Assembly (NCBI GenBank): GCA_015698045.1 | Contig: BLAL01000034.1 | Location: forward strand, 1,736,001-1,800,000 | DNA: 64,000 nucleotides | From: Rhizophagus clarus | Taxonomy: Eukaryota; Glomeromycota; Glomeromycetes; Glomerales; Glomeraceae | Direction of reading: 5' to 3' | Shown here: piece after piece, positions 47,854-61,100 of the stretch | Numbering within the stretch: the stretch's first letter is position 1 | Layout of the letters: each line of letters starts with the position of its first letter | Translations under genes and position numbers: made by a program | The notes under the pieces: generated by a model | Told to the model about the DNA's origin: nothing | Database searches by the model: none | What the model saw: only the letters and a program-made list of their open reading frames with translations

Positions 47854-48425
47854 ACCCACTTTATTAACATCCCCCCCACTATTATTTTAACTTACAGAAC
47901 AATGGAAATCGAATGATGTCATACGGTCATACCGGACCAATTTCGGTTTCATATTATATCCTTTTAATGAAAAAACTCTTTATTTTTTCAAATTTGGCCT
48001 TTCATTTTCTTGAATATGACCGCATAAAAATTTCCTTACTAACTTGAATTGTACATGTAAAGAGATTTTTATTGGTTTAAAAGTTCTTTAAAAGAGAGAA
48101 CAATGAAAATTTTATAAATCGTTTAAATTCAAATGTAACACGACAATATTTTTTAATAAATTTTTTAATAGGGTCATGTTATAAACAAATTAAACAAATC
48201 ATGATCAAATGTTTTTTATTTGTTAATGATTGGATATTATAAGTTTCTTTTAAAACTTTTTAATTATGTTACCTGGTAATTATTAAAACTTGTAAACCCG
48301 TTGTAACAAGTTCAAAATCAATATTACATAATCGATATATTTTTATTATATATGCATTTTTTTCCAAAAATATTAAACAATATATTTATCAAATTTTCGG
48401 GATGTTCATCGTGAAATAATTATAC

Positions 48426-48428
<3 letters not shown>

Positions 48429-48468
<40 letters not shown>

Positions 48469-48490
48469 TAATAATAATTAATAATAATAC
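48429..48490 (+). repeat. (AAT)n microsatellite
   Basis: About 18 AAT units with two interruptions. Similar AAT runs occur at 56368-56412 and 58800-58835. Confidence 0.9.
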
Positions 48491-50073
48491 TTATTGGCTT
48501 ATTTGGCTAAATCTTGTCATACGTACATATTTTTCTTTGTTGAAATAAGTTCATGAGAGGCTAAATGGAAGAACATGTTACATACATTCAATCATATTCA
48601 AAGAATATTCTTTAAGTTAATACGATAACCTAATATATATATTATATACAGGGATAAATGTGATTATTAATTACATGAAAAAAAAAAAAAAAAAAAGGAG
48701 ATAAGATAAAAAGATAATCTAAAATAACGTAATGTTCAATATATATATATATTTATTTATTTATTCACTTTTCACTTTTCATTATTATTCATTATTCATT
48801 GATTTCATTGATTCCTACTCATTATTCCTACTAAAAATGGTTTTGGTTAAATTAAATTGCATGACAACGTGAAAAACGTGATTAAATTTAGTAAACTTTA
48901 CATGTTTCGGTCTTACTGCGTTGGCTTAGCCTAGTTATTTTTACCTATTTTAATTTTGTATTAAAAATTTCTTTTTTTTTAAATTAGTAAAGTTGTTTAT
49001 TAATTCGGTTCTGCCCTAACTTGTTATGTTAGAAGGCAGTGTTAGCCCATAAGGGGATCATCCTCCGTTATTAAAGAATACATTATTGGATCCTGTAAAA
49101 CAGTATTGTATAACATTTTGCTGACAAATTGCATGATCCTTGCATGTAAAATTTTTTAAATACTTCATATCCATATGTCACTTTTTAACACGTTTTTAAA
49201 TTGGTGTTATTATCTATTCTTCGCGTGATTGATCTACTTAAAAGGCCAAGACTTGATTTTATTTGATTTCCCAACAAACCTGTCAAATGTCAAAATTTTT
49301 TTCGCTTACTAATTGCATGTCTTATTTCAAATTCTTTATTTTTCTTATGATTTCGTCTTTTTTTTTTTTTTTTTTCTTCTATAAACCTTGTTTTTACTGG
49401 TGATAAATTTGTATTACACGGGAAAATAATTTCGAGCTGTCAAAAAAATAAATTTGATAATCTAATTTTGTAAGTCACTAAGTTTAAGCATGTATGTGAT
49501 TTTAAATTTCAATTAGGTAAAGAACTCGGCTACAATGAATAAACATTTTTAAAGTTTTACCTAAATTTTACAATAAATTTTATTTTTAATTCCGCAGTCA
49601 ATCAGATGATTAAAATAAAATTATTATTATTATTTTTTTTCCCATGATATCATTCTTTTTTCACATGTTTGTTTGTTTGTCATGTCTTTTATCTTTTTGT
49701 ATCTTTTCTTTTTTTGATTCTTAACTTTTTTTTATTCTTTTTGGTCTGTAATTTCTCGCATATGGTTTTTTTTTAAAAAAACTAGTTTATTTCGTAAATA
49801 ATAAAATGACGCCATGATAATTTAAACAAAAGTAGTTAAATCCTGACTTCCCTGAGTCTTCCCTGAGTTGGTAATTGTTATCGTAGTTGGTACGAACAGA
49901 AAAGTTTTAAAAGTGTAGTTTATGGTGTTGGTTTTCTATTAACTCGTTTAAAGTTTTAAAGTGTAAGTTTCTAGTTTATGGTTTTTATGGTTCGAGTGTT
50001 TAATAAGTGGATGTGAAAGTCTGGTCTGATAAACGCAAATTTTACAAAAAAGTTAGGTGATAAATTTCTGAGC

Positions 50074-50123
50074 AGGTTCATTCAGGTTCATTCGGGTTCG
50101 TTCAGGTTCGTTCAGGTTTGTCG
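50074..50123 (+). repeat. 10-bp tandem repeat TTCAGGTTCR, 5 copies
   Basis: caggttcatt / caggttcatt / cgggttcgtt / caggttcgtt / caggtttgtc in succession. Confidence 0.8.
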
Positions 50124-50189
50124 GTTTTGTGAGCTGTTCGGTGGGTTAATTGTTTTTATATATTTGAAATATTTGGTTAGTCATTTGAC

Positions 50190-51262
50190 TCATCTCTTTA
50201 ATATTTTATTCCGTATTCGTTTCAAAAAAAAAAAAAAAAAAACAAAAAATAGCAAAAAGATGGGTCTGCAGATCATAATCATTGTAATTATTCCTCAGTC
50301 TTGGAGACATCTTACCTCTGGGCCAAGAATGGTAAAATAGTACTTTACTCGTATATTTAGATATTCATATGACTCTCATCTTAATATTCACATACTTTAG
50401 GTTTCAAAAAATTGCAAAGACAAATAAAGGATGGGTCTGCAAATCGGATTATTCCTCCGTCTTGGAGATATCTTTGCCTCTGAGCCAAGTCCACAACATA
50501 CTTTAGGTTTCAAAGAATAGCAAAAACAAACCAAAAGTTAGGTCTGTAGATCGAATTGAATTCACAATTCACAATCATGTACCAATTTAGCAATTCCCTC
50601 CTCTGTCTTTGAAGACATCTTTAACCTCTGGCCTAGTGGTGAGATATAATGGCGAATAGGTTCATTTTTTAAATATTTGAAATATTTAAATAGTCACATG
50701 GCTCATATCTTCACAAAAAAATTATATTCATATTACTAACGTTTCAATAAATAGCAAAGACAAACCAAAGATCCGTTTGTAGATCGAATTAAATTCACAA
50801 TCATTGTAATTATTCCTCCGTCTTGTAAACATATTACCCCTGGTCCAAGTGGTGCGATACAATGGCAAATAGATGCTTTAATCGTATTTTTAAATATTAG
50901 ATAGTCATATAACTCTCATCTTTACAAAATTATAATATTTATACCATATTCATATACTCTATCTAGATTTCAAAAAAAAATAGCAAAACTAGGGTATGTA
51001 GATCGAATCAAACGTGTCAATCTAATGATCCCTCGTCTAGGAGACGTCTTAACCTCTGGGCCAAGTGGTGTGACGTAGTGGCAAATAGGTACTTTACTAG
51101 TATTTTGGATATTTAAATATTTAAATAGTCATATGACTCAAACCTTTACAAATATATACACAGTATACTCTAGGATTCAAAAAAACCAAAGATAGGTCTG
51201 TAGATCGATAATTCATAATCGTGTTAATTTAGCGATCCCTCTGAATCAAGTGGTCCAATGTA
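50190..51262 (-). repeat. Tandem array of about six units carrying tRNA-promoter-like A and B boxes
   Basis: Six units, marked by GTCTGTAGATCGAATT-type words at about 50264, 50429, 50542, 50775, 50993 and 51198, spaced 110-235 bp apart. On the minus strand each reads TTGGCCCAGAGGTTAAGA, then a short GTCT..AGAC stem, and about 35-40 nt later TTTGATTCGATCTACA. The first matches the eukaryotic tRNA A-box pattern TRGCnnAGnnGG, the second is close to the B box GGTTCGAnTCC. The acceptor and T stems do not pair well, so I do not call functional tRNA genes. This looks like a tandemly repeated tRNA-derived element; divergence between units shows it is old. Confidence 0.55.
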
Positions 51263-51438
51263 CTTGATGATCGCTTTCATAAGGTTATTTTGGGATTAGG
51301 AAAATATTTGAAAATATTCTGGATCTATTTCTCCAACGTTTCTGTTCCTTGCTTTCGCAAAGGTTTGCGTTACATCTTTTTTTGAAAAATTCTGAACCTA
51401 ATTCCGCTTTTTTCTTTTCCTTGTTTTCGTAAAAGTTT

Positions 51439-51576
51439 GTGCTCATCTTTTTTTGAATTAAGAAAATATACCTATTTCCGCTCTCACATTTTTATTCTTG
51501 TTTTGTGCTCATCTTTTTTTGAATTAAGAAAATATACCTATTTCCGCTCTCACATTTTTATTCTTGTTTTGTGCTC
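51439..51576 (+). repeat. Perfect 66-bp tandem duplication
   Basis: The segment starting gtgctcatctttttttgaat at 51439 is repeated exactly from 51505, with a partial third copy after 51571. Perfect identity implies a recent event or an assembly artefact. Confidence 0.85.
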
Positions 51577-52447
51577 TTTTTTTTTTGGTTAGAAAAATTG
51601 AATTAAGAAAAATATTTGAGAGTTTTCCGCTCTTTTCCCTCACATTTTTAGTCTTTAGAATACTGGTAACTTCTTTCAATGTTATTTGGATTCGTTAAAA
51701 TTCTAGAGAGAAGTCTAAGTTTGGATTAGGTGCTGTTAACCTTATTTTACAAGAGACACCTTTCTTTGTATCTGAAACGTCTTTTTTGATTGGATATAGA
51801 ATACGTACGATGGTGAAGACCAGATTCTTGAACCAGGGACGTAATGCTGAAAAAGGAGGGTATTTCTTTGATAGTCTTTAGCCAATACCATATAAAAGGA
51901 GAAAAACCAATTTAATCACACTTTATGACCATGAAGAGAAGTAGTAATCAGCTCGTCAAAAGTTAGTAGGATAATCCGGCGATGGCGCAATTATTAAAAG
52001 TTGACCATTGATAGTCATCTCTTTCAAAGTTACAACTCCCATATTTATCATTACCGCATCTTTGATTAGTTTTTAAAAATATATGATGCTAATGCTGGTC
52101 AAAATTTGATATTTGGATTTTGACTAAAATTATACTGTTTAAGAAAACTAAATCCATATGATCATAGTGATGTGCACTTTAAAGGATAACTGGATTGAAG
52201 GTTGTTAGCTTGTAGTACACATCATTGTTATCAAATTAAGTGATGTGCAAGTTGCTCCTGTTGTTTGCTGTGATGCCAAGTACTCTTTATTGTAGCTACG
52301 TCTGGTGATTCTACAGCTCGTCCATTTTCAACTTAGTCCTATCTAAAGTGGGTAGGGCATTTATATTGGATAGTACTTTGGATTTTACAAAAAGATTTTT
52401 CATGTATGTAAAGCTACAAAACGAAATCAATATTATGTTCTTTAAAT

Positions 52448-52567
52448 TGTCAGAACTTGATATAACAACTATGCGATATAACGAATTTCGCAATAAAGTG
52501 ATTTAAGATATGTAAATATATAAAAATCGTTATATCGAACTTGGAGGTTATATCGAATTCTGACTGT
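52448..52567. mobile_element. 120-bp pogo/Tc1-like MITE
   Basis: Left end TGTCAGAACTTGATATAAC and right end (reverse) CAGTCAGAATTCGATATAAC pair for about 19 positions, followed on both sides by a second CGATATAACGA word. Ends of the type CAGT..CTCGATATAACG are known from pogo/Tigger-like transposons. Only the ends are left, with an AT-rich middle and no transposase. Confidence 0.7.
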
Positions 52568-53037
52568 AATAAAACTCTGCAGAGAATTGGCTATTATTCA
52601 CCAACGTAACATTTCATTCACTAAAAAAAAAATACCTTGATAAATATTTAAAAAAAATTCTTAACTTTATGTACTCTTAAGAGTTCATCTAAATTTTTTG
52701 AAGAAATAAAGTAGATTAATTAAAATTGTAAAGATAATTTTATCATTAAAATTACCGATGATATCTTTAAAACAATGTTCGTCATAATTTCACTTATAAT
52801 ATTTTTTTCTTTATTTACGCATTATAATTACAGTAAGTAAATATTTTTCTTAAAAAGCCATTAATAATTATTAATTTGATAAGAAAATTGCTTTAAAATG
52901 AAGGAAATTTAACTTGCTAAATTACAAAGATTTAGTATCGAAAAGAATTTAACTTGCTAAATTACATTTAATGGTGAAGAGAATTTAATTTGCTAAATTA
53001 CATTTGTAAAGATTTTAATCATAGCCTCGTAACAAAC

Positions 53038-53653
53038 CTACAATTTGGGTTGAGTGATTGTATCAACTATCCCTGTAAAATCTAAATGATGAAATTTACG
53101 TGATTACTTCGGTAGTACCGTAAAATCACAAATTGAAAAAAAAAAAAAAAAATAAGCAGACACATACTTTGACTCAGTTGAGATAATTCATTATGAAAAC
53201 TTTCAAGTCCAGCATAAATTTCTTGAAGTCCAGTCTGGATGTCTTGAATATCAGTCCGAATTTCTTGAAAATCATCCTCGAAAATAAAAACCTGATCAAT
53301 TCGTTGGATAGTTTGTTGAATGTTTTGTTGAATAGTTCTAATATCATCTTGAATAACTTGAATATCAGTCTGAACATTATCTTGAATAGTTTGAATATCT
53401 ATTTGATCATTTATGTTAAAAGGAATACTATGAATTGTTTCTTGAATAGATTGAAGATTAGATTTGGCAGTTAAAATCTTATTCTTGATGGTTAAAAGTA
53501 TCTCTCGGAGGTCCGTAACTTCCTGTGCTACAAAGTTGATAAGTCGCACCTACATAATTAAATAAAAGTTTTTTTTTTTAAATTCAAACTATTTCTTATT
53601 GAAAATATTCAATCAATATTTTTTTTTTTTTTTTTTTAAATTATATTTACCAT
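53038..53653 (-). CDS. Small coiled-coil protein, spliced, function unknown
   Basis: Model: 53653-53651 (the start codon alone), 53549-53168, 53072-53038, 139 aa, phases 0 and 1, introns of 101 and 95 nt with gt..ag borders. An in-frame stop lies 12 nt before the ATG, which supports this start. The protein begins MVRLINFVAQEVTDLREILL, then is dominated by Ile/Gln/Asp heptad-like repeats (IQTIQDNVQTDIQVIQDD and following, about 40-120), and ends IVDTITQPKL. It is strongly predicted to be helical coiled coil, with no signal peptide or membrane segment. The start codon being its own exon is unusual. A longer first exon further upstream cannot be excluded. I do not recognise the family. Confidence 0.6.
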
Positions 53654-56600
53654 TTTGTTAATTTTTTAACAGGAAAAGAAAAACGAGAGAAGAAAAAAAA
53701 AAAAAAAGTGTAAACCAAAATTACGTCAAAAAAATTAATTTAAGTAAACTACGTCAACATCATTAATATATCAAATTTGATCGATCGTTCAAAAAAAAAA
53801 AAAAAGTATATTGTATATAAATTGCGCCACCTTTTTAACGCAGTACCAAACTGGTTCTAAGATAGAGAGCATGATATGAATCCGTTGTATATATGATATG
53901 GTAAAAATTGATAAGTATACCATATTTTTAATTAGTCAACTTCCGATACAGTGATACATATATTAGAATTCATATGAAATATTTGAAAAATTACCGATAT
54001 CTTTAGTGGAAAATTAAGTTATATATCAGTATATCGAGTTCGTACGACCATCCGCCATGGCGCTAAAAAATTAAGTTGGTAAACACCGGATAACGGGGAT
54101 TATATAAATTATATAAATTATACCGACATGTTCTCTTGTGGAGTGAGAAAACGTTATGTCGAATTTTTAATACATATCAGTATATTAGTATATCGAAATC
54201 CTAACGACTATCCGCTACGGCCCTACCCTATTTAATATTAAAATTCTACAATTTACCATAACTATCGTTTTTGAGAGGTAATTACAGTAACCATAATACT
54301 ATTAAAGTTCAACCCAAAAAATAGGATTTTTTTTTTTTTTTATGTTACAATTTTCCAACTGTACGATATTTAATTTTTACAATTTCCAAACTGTGAGTTA
54401 CCTAGGACGACCTTACTCTACCAAATATTAGTACCCTGATTTCTTTCAAATTTGACTCTTCTCGGTAATATTACCTATGTCATTTATGGAAAAAATCATT
54501 TTATTATCAATATACATATATATATATAAAAATTAAAAATAGTAATTTATTTTGTTTGCCAAGATATTCTCTGTATAGCAATCCTTGTCATACATACTTC
54601 AGTTAGTATCACATATATTTCTTGACAACCTTTCATTAAAATGAGTGGCGCGTTTAAAAATATTTGTACGAACTGATTATATCTTTAAATATTTATTTCA
54701 TATTCACATGAGTATCGGTGATGCTTCTCCGTCTGTTCTTCCAATTTTCTTTTCTGTACAGCATTGACGAGTCATCTGCAGGACTGCAAGTAGGCTTTGT
54801 GCAATTTTTGTCATCTGGACGGAACATGACAAAAGTTTAGACTAATACCGAATTTTCATATGCATCTTTATATCATGTGTGTTCACAGCAGATTGATCAT
54901 TGTCTTCAACGGCCAAAAATGTTAACTTTTATGCTATTTGACAGCCGTCAATGATTACCATTTGGGTTCCTCTTTTAGTCACTCTTACTTTATAAATATT
55001 TGTGACCAAAAAAAAAAAAATTATTTCCTTTTTATCAAAAGAGAATTTTACACCACCAATTAAAGTAAAAAATCAAAGAAACACGAAGAGAATGGTATGA
55101 CCTATTTGTTTATTCTTGTTTATTGAAATGAATTCTCACCTTAACTAGAATAATATTCAATATTAAATGCTGTAACACGTTAAGAAGCCTTTCTTTTGGC
55201 CGAAAACCCATAAAAAGAAAACCCGAACCAAATAAAACTTCGAAATTTCAAAAAGGTTAACGTACTGTAAAGAAAACGCGTATATATATATATATACATA
55301 TATGTATATATATATAATATTGATTTTAAAAATTCTATTTAAAATGTGTTCCGTATAACTTTTCTTTACAGACCTGCATATAAATATTCCATAAATAGTT
55401 AATAAGAAGAATCATTTAAAAACTTAAAAAACTATATAAACGAAACCTGAAAAATATTATGTTCTTTTTTTTCGAATCGGCGAGTGCGCAGTAAGTATTT
55501 CGTATCTTATTTATAATTGGTTTACATTAATTCTCCCCTCATTCATAAGTTTAGCATTTTGTTCAAATAAAAAAAAAAAGAATTATGCACTTAATATAGT
55601 TTCGTAAAATATTTCATTATAATTTGTAACATATTTATTATTAGCTTTTCAATAAAAAAAAAAAAAAAAAAAAAAAAATTGTTATACAAAGATTACCGTC
55701 ACAATTCGCATTGCTAATAACCTTCCACAATGCGAGATCTTTAGATAATTAACAACCAACATTGAACCGGATTATTTTTTCTCAAGCAGCAAATAATGAT
55801 TGCATGCTGCTAATTAACAGGATTTATCTCCCACAAGACCTAATAATCGCATGCTTTTTTTTTTAATCATTTTAATATCAGCAAAAACGGTGCTAAAATT
55901 ATAAATATTTTTTATTGGGAAAAATCGTAAGTCAAACAATTATTCTAATTAGTAATTTCAAACATGTTACAAAGAAAATTGAAGAAGGTTTTTTGGTTCT
56001 AAAATTCTTTATATGGACAATTAATGTTGATTAATTGATTGTTTTTTTTTTCTCATTTTAATATAACTAAATTTGATATTTCATTTAGCACAAAAAACAA
56101 TCGACAAATCAAATTGCAGTTATAATATTTTTATCATTATGATTTATGTCGATGGAATATAAAAGCCACTTCAAAGACCCTTGGTTCTTTGAACGAGTAT
56201 TACTTTTCTTTCTCGCCGAAAAGTAATCAAACTATTTTTTTTTTTTTTATTTTCTCGTAGATTTTTTTTTTCTCTCTCTTAGTATATAACCAATTTTTTT
56301 CTTGATAAATTTCATGAAATTTTAGTAATTTTTTTTTTTAAAAAAAAAGTTTATTAGAAAAATACCAATAATAGTAATAATAATAATAATAATGATAATA
56401 ATGATAATAATAAAAATGAATCTTAACTACTTAAATATGTATTTTTTACATAACTGATAATATATATGACTTTTTATTCTTATTTTTTCGAAATAATCAC
56501 ATGTAAGTATTTTATATTTTTCTGTCAAAAAATTTAAAGTAGATGAAGGGTTTAATTATGTGATGTGCCCGTGATGTGCCCGCATCATGAACGCGTCAGA

Positions 56601-57415
56601 GTTTCGCTCACCATATATGCGTTCAAAAATTTTAAAAGTTTCCCACACACGCATAATATCAAAAAAAAAAGAAAGAAAAAAAGAAAGAAAAAAAATAATT
56701 ATTTTGTTAACATTCCGAACTCCGCGCCAGCTGCCCGATAGTAGAGCAATAGGACAAAAGAATATGATTACACAAGCATTAAATTAGAAAGGGCCATTCA
56801 TTAGATTTAAGACAAAACGGGATATTTTTGAAAGAATATTGCACGAAAAAAAAAAAAATTTTTTTTTTTTTTTTTTTATTCTTTATTCGGCAATTTTAAT
56901 GGGTCACTTTTTTTTTTTTTTTTCTTTTGTAATAATAATATTGTAGTCGTATATACGGTATTATCTCATCCAATTAATGAAACCAAATAATTCCTTTAAA
57001 GAAAGAATAAAAGCTTGTTATGTACTGGTTTTTTTTTTACGTGACTTTTTCTTTGTTTGAATTTATTTGTTTTATTTATTTATTTATTATTACTATAATT
57101 ATTTATTATTCCATTTTATTTTATTTTATTTTTTTATAGTGCATATCACTTACCAAAAAATTTCACTCGGTATATACGAGAGAATCGCGCCACGTACGAA
57201 TATCAAATTAGTGTAGTGAGTAGATCTTAATATTACTTTTAACAATTATCTTAAATAATTAATGATTATTCCCGTTAAATCAAAAAAAAAAAAAAAAAAG
57301 TGGCTTGGTGGCACGTGACTGACGTGAGTCGTGAATTTAATATAAAATAACCGTTAATGCTTTTTCTCACAAATTCAAAATACAACTTTTTCAACTAAAT
57401 TAAAAAACAAAGAAA
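53654..57415. other. Intergenic region, includes the upstream region of the first HMG-box gene
   Basis: A direct repeat of about 55 bp (tatatcagtatatcgag..acgaccatccgcc at 54018-54062 and tatcagtatattag..acgactatccgc at 54175-54222) is the only structured feature in the left part. Homopolymers and AAT/TA runs are frequent. Near 57309-57335 lies a cacgtgac..gtgagtcgtg cluster including an E-box CACGTG, about 100 bp before the HMG start codon. No gene or RNA recognised. Confidence 0.45.
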
Positions 57416-58198
57416 ATGTTGAGAGGAATTGACCAAGAAAATATTAATCATAAATATTTACCTTATCTAGTTGAAAAAATCAACTTTGAAGGCCAATCTT
57501 ACATTATCACTTCATATTTGTATGACGGTTGTTTTTTCGTACTTTCGGATTTCGTCTTCCCAACAATAGATATGGTACTTCAAAAATGTAAAATCGACGC
57601 AAAAAGAACGCCTAATTCTTTTATCATATTCCGGATGTTTTTCAACCAGTCAATTAAATACATTCCCTCTTATAACGTCGGTAAAATTAGTAAAATCGCC
57701 AAATCGGTATGGAAAGTGGTTTCTGATGATATAAGGGAAGCGTTCCTTTCTTTAGAAAAACAAGTAAAGATGTCGTTAAGAAAAATTCGGGCCCCCGCTT
57801 TTATAATGCATGGTGATAATCGCAACCGTAAAATAAGAAGGTTCTCCCCATATGGATCAAGTAGTTCATTCGATAATGAAGAAAGTGCTCCTTCTTTGGA
57901 CGATAATAATATTTCTACAATACCAGGAAACTATCTTCCTTTTTATATGCCGGAATTTGGGATCGAAGCTCCAAATAATCTTTTAGGCTCAGAGCAAGAT
58001 TCTTTGAATTTCAGCATGATAAATGATTGTTTACAATTGTGGGGTCCAAATTATTATGAGACGAATCAATATCACAATTTAATAATGACAAATGAAGAAA
58101 TAGCAGAAACATTATTGAGCGAAACAGAAAATAATCAACCCCTACAAGTTCATCAACAAGTAGAAATTTCATCCGATATTACTGAATTTTACTCTTAA
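57416..58198 (+). CDS. MATA-HMG-type HMG-box protein
   Basis: Single exon, 260 aa, ATG at 57416 within acaaagaaaATG. The HMG box spans about residues 63-120: KRTPNSFIIFRMFFN opens helix 1, then IPSYNVGKISKIAKSVWKVV (helix 2) and a helix 3 rich in charged residues (IREAFLSLEKQVKMS). This resembles the MATA_HMG branch (sex-determining/mating-type HMG) that is greatly expanded in Glomeromycotina. It is followed by a basic RNRKIRRFSPYG segment and an acidic/Asn-Ser-rich tail. It is expected to bind the minor groove and act as a nuclear regulator. It need not be a mating-type locus gene, because many paralogues are known in these fungi. Confidence 0.85.
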   Translation: MLRGIDQENINHKYLPYLVEKINFEGQSYIITSYLYDGCFFVLSDFVFPTIDMVLQKCKIDAKRTPNSFIIFRMFFNQSIKYIPSYNVGKISKIAKSVWKVVSDDIREAFLSLEKQVKMSLRKIRAPAFIMHGDNRNRKIRRFSPYGSSSSFDNEESAPSLDDNNISTIPGNYLPFYMPEFGIEAPNNLLGSEQDSLNFSMINDCLQLWGPNYYETNQYHNLIMTNEEIAETLLSETENNQPLQVHQQVEISSDITEFYS

Positions 58199-61100
58199 AG
58201 AGAAATCATTGCATCATGCTAACATTCAGAAGAAACATTTGAAGAAATATTCATATTTGCATATTTTTACATATTTTAATATTTCAATATAATAGCGAAA
58301 TCTTTTGGAAAATAGATAAAAAAAAAAAAAATGTATATTCATTTAATATAGCCTTAACTTCAATTGTATAGAATTTGATATTATTTTTGAATTTATGTTT
58401 TATTTATTTTATTTTATTTCATTTTGTTTATTTATTATTTTTGTCATAATATTTCTTTTGTCTCTTGATATTCAATTATTTAATTCAATTTAATGTGTGA
58501 AACAAATTTGAATTATTGGGTCGGAAATTTACTACATCTTTCGGAAATTATTATTTTTTTTTTTTTTCAATGTAAAACGCGCGATTTTTTTTTTTAAATA
58601 AAATGAATAAATTTGTTCCAAAAAAAAACAAAAAAAAGAGGATAATTAATTTACAGATCAAAAACAAACAATTACACATAAACAAATTATTGTTGTAAAA
58701 AATACAAAAAGAACGAAAAAAAAAAATCATTATTTATTTTTTCTTTTAGTTAGTTCTAGAAAGAAATTTTTTTTTTTTTTTTTTAAAAAAAATATTCAAA
58801 ATAATAATAATAATAGTAATAATAATAATAATAATTACAACAACAATAATATAATCACCTTAGGTTGAACAACATAACAATTATTATTAGTTTCCTTTTT
58901 TCTTTTTTAAATATTATTTTTCTTTTTACCTATTCGTTTCAAATAATGCCCGTTCTCGAATATTATTCGTTCGGTAAGTGTAGTTCATTAATTAAGGTTT
59001 TCGATTATGTTGATTTATGTTGATTATGCTCAATTTTTCGCTTATCATACGAAAAAAAATAGATTTTTTATAAAAAAGTTAACTATATTTGATTGTTATG
59101 GAAGGAATTCATACTCCGTCAACACGGTATAGAAGATTTTTAAGGAAAAATACAATTGCATATATATTACATATGAACTTGACATATAGTACTCCTCACC
59201 TGATTAATTACGCATAAATAGGCATATTTATAGTATTTTCTCTTATGATAATTAATTATCAACTTAAAAATACAAAGAAAAAAAAAAATTTTTTTTTTTA
59301 AGGTAACCATAAATCTCAAACAAAAAAAGATCAAAGGAAAGTTTTGAAAGAACGGTCAGTCACAAGGAATGTCACGTTTGCATGTTTTTCCGCATAAAAA
59401 AAAAAAAATCAAAATTATCAAGATATTTTATGCAATCTGTATACATTTGTACTTGTGATGATGTAGTGGCCATAATGTACAGTTAAAAAAAAATCTAGAA
59501 ATGTACTACGGTGGAAAATCAGCAGGTAATACATTACATGAAAAAAAAAAAAATATATAATAACGTATATTATAAATGTATTTATTATTTTCTCAACATT
59601 ATAGAAAGAATGCATGGCGTTTCACTTTTCACTATTCTCAGATTACCCCGAATATAGTAGCATTAAAGATCTCATGACCTTATCTTTGACCTAAAGACAT
59701 GTAACACCTACCGCGCATTGACGCAGAAGTGTTAGCTTTTTGTCAGTTTAATGTTATCATGTTAATAGTTCTTCTCAAAATGGAAAACAATTAAAGGCTT
59801 AATTCTACACCAAACTCAGAAATGTTATTGTTTCACAACCAGGGTAATTAAAACATACGATCATTGTTAAATAAATTTCTTTAATAAATTCTTCATTATC
59901 ATTATATGAAGAAATTATTTTGATATGTTATTAAAATGATGTCTATTTACTTTCAAATTATAAAACAAGGGAAAGGTCCATTTATCTATTCCCTTGTTTT
60001 TAAAATAAATAACCCCGGTTTTATGACTATTATTTATATATATATAGCATTAAAACAATGTGAATAAATTTAAATACTACAAATTAAGCACAAGTGTTAA
60101 TTTTTAAGGGGGGACAGACTACGGAGTTCTAAAATGCGAAGCGCCTTACATAATAATAAGAATTTCTTAGTCATCGAAATTCTTTTGGTGAAATAATCAC
60201 ATCATAATAATCAACAAAGTTTTGAAAATCAAGCAAACTTAAAAAATTGATTGACTGCATTTTTTTCATTTAACATTTAATTTCCTGTAATCTGGTTAAC
60301 CATAAAACTTTGTCTTTTTGTTTGCTGAAAAATTTTGCGCCGACATTTTTGTTTTTAATCCCTGCATAATTCCCCTTGTCCAGCTGCTTTATGTAAATAA
60401 TGTAAATATTGTAAATAATGAAACACAAAGAATAAAATTTCCACGTATCTACTCACGTTTATTTTTAAAGCTGCTTTCTTTCAAAGAAAGTATTAAAATA
60501 AATAAATAAATAAATAAATAAATAAGTAAAAACATCATAAATAAACCCATATTTAGCAACTTTTAAAAGGGGAAAATGAAAAAAAATATATATTCTTCCT
60601 TTTTTTTTTAGGTATGTTTAACATATTTCTTTTTTCATTTCTTGGATTGAAAGTCATATATAACATGTGAGCTTATTACAGTTATTATTTCTCATTGTAA
60701 GTTTCATTTAATGATTCTTTAGCTTTTATTAAGAATTCCGAATTATCCTTTCGTTTCACAATTATATGCCACAAACAATAAAAATACGCGAATTAATGAA
60801 ATTGAACACAACCAAATTCCAAGAATCCATTATTTAATTGGTTTGAACCATTCCCAAATTCTGAAATGATTCGATATCCGTGATTTAGATGAGATTTGGT
60901 ACTAATATATATTTCAGTATTTGGTAAATTAATAAAAAATTTTTCGCCCCTTATAGGTAGGTAACAATCCCGGATTTCATAATTCCGATTACGAATTGTA
61001 CGAATTTTTAATATTTTTTTTTTCTAAAACGTACAATAAAAACTATTATGGTTTATATAATGATGGGTAAAAGTAAAAAAATTAAAAAAAAAATCTGTTA

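Larger units (their letters stand above)
44937..50070. other. Intergenic region, no gene supported
   Basis: AT-rich with many homopolymer runs, a TA run at 45208-45240 and a C13-T19 junction at 47057-47085. A 45-codon plus-strand ORF at 45439-45573 (MKGDTKTHGKEFAVLAVR..) has no recognised homologue and ends in a Lys-rich run, so I do not call it. A small hairpin reading ctgccctaac..gttagaaggcag lies at 49012-49040. No RNA gene recognised. Confidence 0.45.
51263..53037. other. Intergenic region between the tRNA-box array and the coiled-coil gene
   Basis: Beyond the 66-bp duplication and the small MITE, a TTTAACTTGCTAAATTACA word is repeated three times at 52910-53010. No gene or RNA recognised. 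Confidence 0.45.

Noticed and set aside
50190..51262. A cluster of functional tRNA genes on the minus strand
   Set aside because: A- and B-box-like words are present, but acceptor and T stems do not pair and the anticodon loop is not of normal size.
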